A DNA stretch of 64,000 nucleotides from Chitinophagaceae bacterium. Its GTDB lineage: Bacteria > Bacteroidota > Bacteroidia > Chitinophagales > UBA10324. The DNA is taken from positions 248,001 to 312,000 of the forward strand of contig JADJAG010000007.1 of NCBI GenBank assembly GCA_016704325.1, read 5' to 3'. The position numbers were made by a program, and so were the translations under genes. The notes under the pieces were generated by a model. It worked only from the letters and a program-made list of their open reading frames with translations, did not search any database and had not been told where the DNA came from. Below, in pieces: positions 52,945 through 61,352 of the stretch. Position 1 is the first letter of the stretch, and the number at the start of each line of letters is the position of its first letter.

Positions 52945-52969
52945 ATTGTAATCGGTATTGCAATAATTA

Positions 52970-54517
52970 TTACTCTGATTTATAGAGTTTTATAGTTTCC
53001 TGGCTTCCATCAGCATGAAGGATGCGCACCAAATAATAACCAGCCTGCCATTGCGCTACATCTATAGTCAAAGAAGAGCTAACAGATTCGAAACGACCAG
53101 CTTCCATGCCTGTGATAGAATAAACAATCACGTTAGCTGATTCAGTTAAGCCGTCAAGCGTAACTGTAGATTGAGCAGGGTTAGGATAGAGTTGTATTGC
53201 GCTAACGGGAGTTACTTCATCACCTGTTTTCTGTGCACCGTTAAGTTTTACGATCCAATAGTCAGCATTGCCATTGTTGTCAGATACATCAAAGTTGTCT
53301 GACTCAGAAGATCCGGCTACGATGAAACCACCATCAGAAGTAGGTGCTGCAGAGGTACCGAGGTCTTTATCTGCACCGCCCAGTGTTTTTTGCCACTTCA
53401 TGGTGCCATTGGCTGCAATTTTAACTACCCAATAGTCATCCGATCCTTTATTGTTGCTTACATCTCCATTGCTGGATTCTGTTTCGCCGCAAAGGATAAA
53501 TCCACCATCGGAAGTTTTGTGGATAGACCGGCCGATATCTGATGTTTCGCCACCATAGGTTTTAGCGAACTTGAATGAGCCATCGCCTTTAACGCTTACT
53601 ACAAAGTAGTCGTCACCACCGCTGTTATCAGGAACATCTCCATTGTTGGATTCTGTTTCACCTATCACAGCATATGCATTTTTTGCAAGGGCTTCTACAC
53701 CATAAGCCTGGTCGTTATCAGTTCCACCGATTGTACGGGTGAAGTTGATAGCACCATTAGTTTTGATGCGCAACACATAGTAGTCAACGCCACCTTTGTT
53801 ACCGGAAACATCACCATTATTGGAATCTGTTTCACCGGCAATGATGTATTGACCACTGCTCAACTGATCTACTCCATAGCCACGGTCAGTACCTGAACCG
53901 CCATAGAGTTTCTCAAAGGTTTTTGAACCTGATGAAGTTAACTTTACGGCAAGCACATCATAGCCGCCTTTATTGCTCGTGCCACTGATGTTATCTGATT
54001 TAGAATCACCGGCTGCGATGTATCCGCCATCAGTTGTCTGTACAATGCTATAAAAAGCATCGTCATCAGAACCACCGAAGTTGCCTACGAAAGATTTGTT
54101 GCCATTAGCATCCAGCTTTATCACTACAGCATCAAATCCACCTTTAGCTGAAACGATATCGCCATTATTGGAGTTGGATGTACCGGCAAGGATGTAACCG
54201 CCATCGCTGGTAGGTTGTACAGCATAGCAACGGTCGTCGTTGTCGCCGCCGTAAATTTTCTTCCAGGTAATGCTACCGGTTGAAGTGAGTTTCAGTACCC
54301 AGAAATCTTCACCGCTCTTATGACCTACCACATCTCCATTGTCGGAATTGGTATAGCCTGCAACGATGTAACCGCCATCAGGTGTTTGACGCACGGAGGT
54401 AGCATTATCTACATTGGTTCCGCCGTAATTGTTTTCCCACTGAATAGCGGGTGCCTGTCCGAAGGCTACTGTTGAGCTCAGAAGGAGCGCTGTCAGGAAA
54501 TTGATTTTTGTTTTCAT
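52970..54517 (-). CDS. Seven-bladed propeller-like surface protein with T9SS sorting domain
   Basis: This is a 515-residue exported protein. A signal peptide is at residues 1-20 (ending VAFGQ). Seven clear repeats of 56-58 residues run from about 30 to 425, each starting Y/I-G-G-x-x-x-D and containing T-x-D-G-G-Y-I-x-A-G, N-G-D-V-x-x-x-K-G-x-x-D-Y-W-V and K-L/I-x-x-x-G. The N-G-D-V/D-x-D Asp positions could bind calcium. The T9SS domain is at about 435-515 (PNPAQSTVTLDG ... QAGYYLVRI). The number of units points to a closed seven-bladed propeller. The repeats are the most regular of the three paralogues. Confidence 0.85.
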   Translation of the reverse strand: MKTKINFLTALLLSSTVAFGQAPAIQWENNYGGTNVDNATSVRQTPDGGYIVAGYTNSDNGDVVGHKSGEDFWVLKLTSTGSITWKKIYGGDNDDRCYAVQPTSDGGYILAGTSNSNNGDIVSAKGGFDAVVIKLDANGNKSFVGNFGGSDDDAFYSIVQTTDGGYIAAGDSKSDNISGTSNKGGYDVLAVKLTSSGSKTFEKLYGGSGTDRGYGVDQLSSGQYIIAGETDSNNGDVSGNKGGVDYYVLRIKTNGAINFTRTIGGTDNDQAYGVEALAKNAYAVIGETESNNGDVPDNSGGDDYFVVSVKGDGSFKFAKTYGGETSDIGRSIHKTSDGGFILCGETESSNGDVSNNKGSDDYWVVKIAANGTMKWQKTLGGADKDLGTSAAPTSDGGFIVAGSSESDNFDVSDNNGNADYWIVKLNGAQKTGDEVTPVSAIQLYPNPAQSTVTLDGLTESANVIVYSITGMEAGRFESVSSSLTIDVAQWQAGYYLVRILHADGSQETIKLYKSE

Positions 54518-54930
54518 GTTTGTAATTTTTGTTTGTTATTGGTTTAGAATTGAATGAATGATTATGATTATTAAAAAGGGTAATTGATTGTAAGCAAGTC
54601 TTGCGGGCTATGGCGGATTGTAAGTGTAGGTGATGATGCGGTGATCATCAGCGGCGAATGAGGTTGTTGCAGCTAAATGATACTGCGTAATTTCTCCCAC
54701 ATTCAATATTTCAAGCCTGTGGCGGAAAAGTGAGTTGATAAATGCCCTGGACCATTTTGCTGTAAGAGGAAAAGTTTTCATTGTATTTTCAGTTACATGA
54801 CATCTGTTGCAGCTGAGAATGAAAATGTAACCGTTGGGGGAAAGATTTTTCTGACAAGCGGGTAAGGATCGTTGGAATTATGGCTGGAAGTGCTTTTTTG
54901 GATTGTTGATCCGGAAGGTGCGGAGGGCAG

Positions 54931-55290
54931 GATTACAAATTCCGGGCAAAGGAGGAAGATGTCTGAACTATGATTTTATTGATTGAATGAATACTATGAA
55001 TGTGTACAAGGTTTCGAACATTGTGATTACAAATCCCGGGCAAAGGAGGAAGATGTCTGAACTATGATTTTGTTGATTGAATGAATACTATGAATGTGTA
55101 CAAGGTTTCGAACATTGTGATTACAAATCCCGGGCAAAGGAGGAAGATGTCTGAACTATGATTTTATTGATTGAATGAATACTATGAATGTGTACAAGGT
55201 TTCGAACATTGTGATTACAAATTCCGGGCAAAGGAGGAAGATGTCTGAACTATGATTTTGTTGATTGAATGAATACTATGAATGTGTACA
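54931..55290. repeat. 94-bp tandem array, four units
   Basis: Units start at 54931, 55025, 55119 and 55213, an exact 94-bp period. Each holds GATTACAAATYCCGGGCAAAGG, GATGTCTGAACTATGATTTT, GATTGAATGAATACTATGAATG and GTTTCGAACATTGT. The units are almost identical, and the last is truncated after GTGTACA. The GATTACAAAT...GTTTCGAACA part belongs to the dispersed family also found at 55333, 60709, 61097, 62899 and 63352. The preceding 54518-54930 stretch shows nothing else I can support. Confidence 0.9.
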
Positions 55291-55420
55291 GGGATTGTTT
55301 GGCGGACGGTGCCTTTATTACCTTGGTTAGCACGGATTTGTAATCACTGGTGTTCGAAACGTTGTGTAATTAAATTTGTAGAGATGATTAATTGTCTGTT
55401 TGCAAGAGACACATAAAAAA

Positions 55421-55712
55421 ATGTCATGCTGAGCGGAGTCGAACGACGAATTTTTGGGGGGGGGGGGGGGAAAAAGGCATGGCGGCCCTGGGGTGGGTGG
55501 GGGGGGGGGGGGGGGGGGGGGGGGTTTGGTTTTTTTTTAAAAAAAAAAAAATTTTGACCCCCCCCCCCCCAGCATGACATTTTTTTTCGTCACTCAATGT
55601 TTCGAGCAGTAATGATTCTAAATCCTGCGTTGGCGGAAACAATCCTCAAAAAAACATCATGCTCCGACTGAGTTTGACCTGAGCTTGTCGAAGTGCTCAG
55701 CATGATATTTTT
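55421..55712. repeat. Palindromic TCATGCTGAG repeats interrupted by a homopolymer block
   Basis: The left arm AAAATGTCATGCTGAGCGGAGT (55416-55442) and right arm AGCATGACATTTTTTTT (55571-55588) are inverted. Between them lie 55456-55571, runs of G, then T, A and C, with no biological look. A second palindrome of the same family follows at 55652-55712 (CATCATGCTCCGACTGAG ... CTCAGCATGATATTTTTTT). The open frames across the G/C runs are not genes. Confidence 0.7.
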
Positions 55713-55790
55713 TTGCTTCTCTCGTCACTCAATGTAACTAACATTAGTGATTCAAATTCCCGATCAACGGGGCATCAATGTCATTTGAAA

Positions 55791-57011
55791 TTATTGAACG
55801 ATAATCCTTTCAGAAACAATTTTATCCCTGCTGATCAGGTTTACGATGTAAAGGCCGGGCGACAGTAATTGCAGATCCAAATCGAACTTGTTGGTATAGT
55901 TGGAGTTGGGGCTAAGGACTAATTTGCCATCGGAAGAGAAGATTTGAACATTTACAGGACCTGAAAATGTATGTTCGATGCTCAGTGTTTCAGAAACCGG
56001 ATTAGGATACAGCGCTAAACTAAACGCCGGTTCCTCCATTATTCCGGTACTTGAATAGGTGTATTTGGCAAAAGTGGAATTATCACAAACAATTTCAGAC
56101 ACCAATGCGGGTATGAAGCCAGATACATAGGTGTCGGTCAATGTATTGAAAGCTACCATTTTCAGCGCAGAGTTCGTATCGATTGCGGCCAGCAAAAAGG
56201 TGCTTGTATATTGGTCAAAACAAGATGAGCCGCCAACATAATATGGAAAAGCTGATAAGTCACCGCGGTTAATTATTTCTCCGTTCAGCTTATTTATTTC
56301 AACTATATACCTGCCGGTAAAATTAAACAGTGCATCATAGGTATCGCTTAATGCGTATATTTTCCCGTTAATATTATCATAATTAACGCAGGTAATATTG
56401 TTGTAAGGCGCAGTCGTGGTTAATATTGTTTTTGTGTATGAAAACACACTATCTCTTACAGGTATGGCATACAGGCATAAAGCCGGATCGTTGGTAAATC
56501 CTACGTAGTACATGATACCGTTGTTCGAATCAAAACCAATGGCATCGGCGACTATACCGTTCGCACCGGGTTCATAAATAATACCAATCAGGCTGTCTTC
56601 ATTCGAATTAATGTCGAAGGCATAAATACTTATATTTTCTTCAGTTTCCATAATGAGGTTATACATTTTTCCAGTGCTCATATCGAATTCTGAAATATTG
56701 GAAAAGGAAGATCCCTCCGCCAGGCTCTCTTCGTTGGTGGTGGAATTAAATGAGTACAAACCGGTGTTCATTCCCGAAATTCCTGTTAAATAATAATTGC
56801 TGTTGAAAGCATCAAACGCTGAGCTACCGAAATAATACCCATCCAGAATGGTAGGAGTTACAGTTACTGTTGAAGAATCGAGTGGCTGCCATTGTATAAG
56901 GTCAATTTTTCCTGTTCCCATATTCACGGCAGCACCCATTAGTTGTATTTGTGCCTTAACACCAGTGTTCATCGCCACAACTGCCAAAATGCAAAGTAGA
57001 GTACCTTTCAT
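55791..57011 (-). CDS. Secreted beta-propeller-like protein with T9SS sorting domain
   Basis: This 406-residue exported protein has a signal peptide at residues 1-20 (ending GVKAQ). The body (about 25-315) is beta-rich, with recurrent segments such as YYFGSSAFDAFNSNYYLTGIS, GKMYNLIMETEE, NNGIMYYVGFTNDP, NGKIYALSDTYDALFNF and IVEINKLNGEIINRG, consistent with an irregular propeller. The T9SS domain is at about 330-406 (YPNPVSETLSIEH ... SPGLYIVNL). The function is unknown. It is flanked on both sides by repeat-rich DNA. Confidence 0.75.
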   Translation of the reverse strand: MKGTLLCILAVVAMNTGVKAQIQLMGAAVNMGTGKIDLIQWQPLDSSTVTVTPTILDGYYFGSSAFDAFNSNYYLTGISGMNTGLYSFNSTTNEESLAEGSSFSNISEFDMSTGKMYNLIMETEENISIYAFDINSNEDSLIGIIYEPGANGIVADAIGFDSNNGIMYYVGFTNDPALCLYAIPVRDSVFSYTKTILTTTAPYNNITCVNYDNINGKIYALSDTYDALFNFTGRYIVEINKLNGEIINRGDLSAFPYYVGGSSCFDQYTSTFLLAAIDTNSALKMVAFNTLTDTYVSGFIPALVSEIVCDNSTFAKYTYSSTGIMEEPAFSLALYPNPVSETLSIEHTFSGPVNVQIFSSDGKLVLSPNSNYTNKFDLDLQLLSPGLYIVNLISRDKIVSERIIVQ

Positions 57012-57205
57012 ATTACTTCGGTTTCGCCTTGAAACAACGTGAAACTAATATTGTTCAAACACACTGTTTATTTCTACAAATGATGATACCCCACGATGCA
57101 GGCTCGCCGGGGCCTTTTTTTATAAAGGTATCATCACTCGCAGAGGGTGGGGGATCATCAGTGATTTTATCTATTAGCGACTTGGCATCTTTGTGGTGGG
57201 ATTGC

Positions 57206-57550
57206 TGCATCGTCGCATCTCGCAACAATGACGCTTTGATTAACCGTCATTGCGAATCCCGCAAATACAATGATTGAATTAGCGAAGTCCCAATGGCGGG
57301 ATGAAGCAATCCCCTGATTAGAACCTATTAATAGTTTAGTAGAACAAGGAGATTGCTTCGTCGTTCCTCCTTACAATGACGACTTCATAGTGGAGATTGC
57401 ATCGTCGCATCTCGCCACAATGACGCTTTGATTAACCGTCATTGCGAATCCCGCAAATACAATGATTGAATTAGCGAAGTCCCAATGGCGGGATGAAGCA
57501 ATCCCCTGATTAGAACCTATTAATAGTTTAGTAGAACAGGGAGATTGCTT
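57206..57550. repeat. 192-bp-offset direct duplication with GCAATGACG-type repeats
   Basis: The segment 57206-57358 recurs at 57398-57550 with few differences (TGCATCGTCGCATCTCGC, TTAACCGTCATTGCGAATCC, TCCCAATGGCGGGATGAAGC, TATTAATAGTTTAGTAGAAC). GATTGCTTCGTCGTTCCTCC-type units with ACAATGACG lie at about 57350-57382 and 57570-57605; related units are at 61217-61295. No gene is present; 57012-57205 and 57606-57836 show only fragments of the same families. Confidence 0.8.
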
Positions 57551-57836
57551 GTGTTCTTTAATAGCTGTGAAGGGATTGCTTCGCCGTTCCTCCTTACAAT
57601 GACGTCCATGCAAATGCTTGATAATCATTACCCAAATTTCGAATTGCAATTCCAATTTAGCCTTTTACTTGAATAGACGTCATTCCATTTTTTTCCATTT
57701 TTTGAAATGGTTCTTACTCGCAATGACGCATTGATTTACCGTCATTGCGAATTCACTTGCGCGCGAATGCAGTAAAGTTTTGCGGGTTGCGTTCGCGTGC
57801 ACCAGCAAGGGGACATTGCTCTTGTTCAATCATTCC

Positions 57837-57882
57837 TAAAAAAATGTCATGCTGAGCGGAGTCGAAGCAAGACATTTTTTTC
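57837..57882. repeat. TCATGCTGAG palindromic repeat
   Basis: AAAATGTCATGCTGAGCGGAG and GTCGAAGCAAGACATTTTTT form an imperfect hairpin. It is the same family as 55421, 60794 and 63231. Confidence 0.7.
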
Positions 57883-57980
57883 TCGTCACTCAATGTTTCG
57901 AGCAGAAATGATTGTAAATCCCGACTAACGGAAGAGACAAATGGCTCGAAGTCAGTGATGAATTAATAAATCTATTTAAG

Positions 57981-57988
57981 TAACTTTG
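57981..57988 (+). promoter_or_regulatory. -7 box TAACTTTG
   Basis: An exact TAnnTTTG lies 32 nt before the ATG at 58021. No TTTG is seen at the -33 distance. Confidence 0.4.
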
Positions 57989-58020
57989 TTTTATATAATC
58001 TCTCCATAAATTCTATTCCA

Positions 58021-60699
58021 ATGAAAAAAGCGATCCTGATTATCACATTAGTTTTAGCTATTTCACATCTTTCCAACTCCCAGGTTGCAATTAAATGGCA
58101 ACGTACCATTGGTGGAGCGGGACATGATGACTTAAATGCGCTGGAATTGAACAATGATGGTAGTTTCTTTATTGGGGGTAGTTCCTATTCTATGATCTCT
58201 GGAGAGAAAACTGAAAACGCCATGGGGTATAAAAGTGATTATTGGGCCCTCAAATTAGATGCAACCGGAAATATCCAATGGCAAAATACTATTGGGGGCC
58301 TTGAATGGGATCAACTGACTTCTATTACCAGAAAAATGGATGCCGCCTGTTTCTTAGGTGGCTTTTCTTATTCCGGTATTTCTGGAGATAAATTAGATAG
58401 TTCAAAAGGGATTAATGATTACTGGATTCTAGAACTTGATGATTCAGGAAATATTGAATGGCAGCGAACCATTGGAGGGGATTCAGATGATATGCTCTTT
58501 TCTATCAATCAAACTTTCGATAGTGGTTACATTCTTGGAGGAGAATCAGTTTCAGATATCTCTGGCGAAAAAAGTGATGAAGGCAAAGGACAACTGGATT
58601 ACTGGATACTTAAACTGGACTCAGTGGGAAGTATTACATGGCAGAAAACCATAGGAGGTAAATTTGATGATCGGGAGAGTAGAGCAGAGCAAACAGCAGA
58701 TGGTGGGTATATAATTGGCGGAATATCAGAATCAAATGCTTCAGGTTCAAAAACCGAACCTAGTTTAGGCTTTTTTGACATTTGGATAGTTAAACTCAAT
58801 TCAACAGGAGATATCAGCTGGCAGAATACTATAGGAGGCAGTGAGAATGATTGGCTCGAATCCATTCATCAAACCAGTGATGGTGGGTATATTGTTGGGG
58901 CATATTCAGGTTCAAGTATTTCATCTGATAAAACAGAAAATTCTCTTGGTGGACTCGATTACTGGATCATCAGGCTGGATGCATCAGGAAATATCGTTTG
59001 GCAAAATACAATTGGCGGCGAGGGCCAGGATTATTTAAAAGCCGTATGGCCGACCACAGATGGTGGATACATTGCAGGAGGTACTTCCGATTCTGATCAG
59101 TCAAATGATAAAACACAGAACAGCAAAGGTGGTAACGATATCTGGATTGTAAAACTTGATTCTGCAGGTAATATCGAATGGGATAATACTTTTGGTGGGG
59201 ACGAGAGTGATGGGTGTGATGAAATCCGGCAAATTGGCGACAGGGAATTTATTGCAGCCGGAGTTTCATATTCATCTATCTCAGGAGATAAAACTGAAAT
59301 CTCAAGAGGAGGGCCAGATTATTGGGTAATCAGGCTTACTGAGACCTTTAATCTGGTTACGGGTAAAATGTTTTACGACCTGAACAGTAATTTAATTCAG
59401 GATGAAGGAGAACCCTCTCTTGAGAACCATCTTGTAAAGGAAGTGAACACGGGAAGGTTTTCGTTTTCCGAACAGGATGGGTTATATGCTGTTTCTGTTT
59501 TAGATACGGGAAGTTTTTCTGTGATTGCAAATCCGCTTGACTATTATACTGCGCAGCCATCTTCCTATGCTGTGAGCTTTGACAGTACAAATGAGGTTAG
59601 TTCATTGAATGATTTTGCATTTCAACCTGCAGGAGCTTTCAATGACCTCGCTGTCATAGTCACTCCTTTAAGCGAATTCAATCCCGGATTTGATGCTTTG
59701 TACAGTGTGGATTACAGTAATGTGGGAACAACTTCACTGGAAGGAACCATTGTGTTTTATCCTGATACTGAATTGTCTTATGAAACTGCATCCATAGTTC
59801 CTGATCTCATTACACCTGATTCTATTGTCTGGAATACCGGGATGTTGTCTCCATTTGAGACCGGCGCTATTTTGCTCACCTTAAAAGTTAATGTTAACAC
59901 CGTTTTAGGTTCTACTGTTTCCTCCGGTGCAGTTGTTTACCCTCTTATTGATGATGCGGATACTTCCAACAATTCTTCAGCGTGGGATGTAGAAGTTACC
60001 GGATCATTTGATCCAAATGATATTCTGGTCAATATTCATAACATCCTGTCAGATCAAATGATAGCTCCACCTTACCTGGAGTATATCATCAATTTTCAAA
60101 ATACCGGAACTGATACTGCTGTAAATGTAAAGGTGTCAAATAAATTACCACCTACGCTTAACCTGTCTTCATTTGAATTGATGACCAGCACGGTACCTGT
60201 TGAATTAACTTTCGATCAAACTAACAATAAGATAGTGTTTCAGTTTTCAAATATTATGCTACCCGACAGTAATGTGAATGAAGCGCTCAGCCATGGTTTT
60301 ATACGATATAGAATAAAACCAGTCACGACACTTTTAGCCGGAGACAGCATTGTGAACAATGCTTCTATCTTTTTTGATTTTAATGCAGCAATCAAAACCA
60401 ATGATGCCGTTACTTATATTGATCAAGTGTCAGGAGTTTATGAAATTGATATTTTATCAAAACGCTTACAGCTCTTTCCAAATCCTGCAACGCAATTGGT
60501 AACAATCATCAGCGATCCACTTTCTTCATCAGAGGGACAGTTGTTGGTGTATGATATTTATGGCAGGGAAATCTATCGTATGCAGCAAGGGAATCAAAAA
60601 CAAATGGTTTTAGATGTCTCGAAGTTTGCCAATGGAATCTACATCATATTACTGCAAACAGCAGGGAAAAGTTTTGCAGGAAAAATGATAAAAGAATAG
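58021..60699 (+). CDS. Large propeller plus DUF11-like surface protein with T9SS sorting domain
   Basis: This is an 892-residue exported protein. A signal peptide is at residues 1-20 (ending LSNSQ). Seven repeats of about 60-62 residues (about 25-440) each contain TIGG-x-x-x-D, DGGYI-x-GG, S-x-I-S-G-x-K-T and D-Y-W-I-x-x-L-D-x-x-G-N-I-x-W. Next is an SdrD/Cna-B-like module starting GKMFYDLNSNLIQDEGEPSL (about 443-535). After that come one or two DUF11/'conserved repeat' modules (about 540-795; SFDPNDILVNIHN, YIINFQNTGTDTAVNVKVSNKLPP). The T9SS domain is at about 810-892. It is probably a long surface structure; the same blade family occurs at 35408 and 52970. Confidence 0.85.
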   Translation: MKKAILIITLVLAISHLSNSQVAIKWQRTIGGAGHDDLNALELNNDGSFFIGGSSYSMISGEKTENAMGYKSDYWALKLDATGNIQWQNTIGGLEWDQLTSITRKMDAACFLGGFSYSGISGDKLDSSKGINDYWILELDDSGNIEWQRTIGGDSDDMLFSINQTFDSGYILGGESVSDISGEKSDEGKGQLDYWILKLDSVGSITWQKTIGGKFDDRESRAEQTADGGYIIGGISESNASGSKTEPSLGFFDIWIVKLNSTGDISWQNTIGGSENDWLESIHQTSDGGYIVGAYSGSSISSDKTENSLGGLDYWIIRLDASGNIVWQNTIGGEGQDYLKAVWPTTDGGYIAGGTSDSDQSNDKTQNSKGGNDIWIVKLDSAGNIEWDNTFGGDESDGCDEIRQIGDREFIAAGVSYSSISGDKTEISRGGPDYWVIRLTETFNLVTGKMFYDLNSNLIQDEGEPSLENHLVKEVNTGRFSFSEQDGLYAVSVLDTGSFSVIANPLDYYTAQPSSYAVSFDSTNEVSSLNDFAFQPAGAFNDLAVIVTPLSEFNPGFDALYSVDYSNVGTTSLEGTIVFYPDTELSYETASIVPDLITPDSIVWNTGMLSPFETGAILLTLKVNVNTVLGSTVSSGAVVYPLIDDADTSNNSSAWDVEVTGSFDPNDILVNIHNILSDQMIAPPYLEYIINFQNTGTDTAVNVKVSNKLPPTLNLSSFELMTSTVPVELTFDQTNNKIVFQFSNIMLPDSNVNEALSHGFIRYRIKPVTTLLAGDSIVNNASIFFDFNAAIKTNDAVTYIDQVSGVYEIDILSKRLQLFPNPATQLVTIISDPLSSSEGQLLVYDIYGREIYRMQQGNQKQMVLDVSKFANGIYIILLQTAGKSFAGKMIKE

Positions 60700-60708
60700 C
60701 ATCTGTTG

Positions 60709-60910
60709 GCGCGGATTTGTAATCACAAGTGTTCGAAACCTTGAACGATTAAGTTTATGCAGATGATTAATTGGCTGCATTGACCAGAAGTAAAAAATGT
60801 TATGCTGAGCGTAGTCGAAGCATGACATTTTTTTTGTTCAACCCTCTTGACCGTTCATATATGTAAATCGCGATAACTCGGATTTGATATCATTGTTGTT
60901 CGAAACATGC
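60709..60910. repeat. Cluster of dispersed repeats (GGATTTGTAATCAC and TCATGCTGAG families)
   Basis: GCGCGGATTTGTAATCACAA with GTTCGAAACCTTGAAC lies at 60709-60748. A palindrome ATGTTATGCTGAGCGTAGTC ... AGCATGACATTTTTTTT is at 60794-60836. A diverged CTCGGATTTGATATCATTG with GTTCGAAACATG is at 60876-60910. Confidence 0.7.
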
Positions 60911-61096
60911 ACAATAACTTGCCAGCCATACGTTACAGACAATTTGAATAGGTGGTTTTATACTGAAAATGTAATGTGTTACAATTTGCACAATGCTTTT
61001 CCTGAAGGGATAATAGTTCATGACTATTTGAGATAGAATTTTATGCTCATTTTTCTCGATAGAAATATCAATGAAAGGCAAGCCAGTAAAGGGTTC

Positions 61097-61295
61097 TGAA
61101 GGTTTCGAACACCTGTGATTGAAAATCCCGACCAGCTCAATCGCATATCCGGACCGACGGGGGTAATATGGACAAAGGTTGGCGGGACGCCAACCAGGGA
61201 TAGAGTAGTTCATGGGGATTGCTTCGTTGTTCCTCCTCGCAATGACGACTTCGTGGTGGGGATTGCTTCGTTGTTCCTCCTCGAAATGACGATGA
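61097..61295. repeat. Inverted GGATTTGTAATCAC copy and paired TTGCTTCGTTGTTCCTCCTC units
   Basis: AAGGTTTCGAACACCTGTGA and AAAATCCCGACC (61097-61133) form an inverted copy of the GGATTTGTAATCAC family. GGGATTGCTTCGTTGTTCCT followed by CCTCGCAATGACGACTTCGT repeats twice at 61215-61293 (51-bp spacing). The rest of 60911-61352 shows nothing supported. Confidence 0.65.
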
Positions 61296-61352
61296 CAATA
61301 TTGAACACACAATTTTCAATAACCAAATTGTTGTAAACTCGGCTATACCGGG

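Noticed and set aside
55344..55642. Pro- or Gly-rich ORFs on both strands
   Set aside because: They are translations of G/C homopolymer runs in a probable consensus failure.
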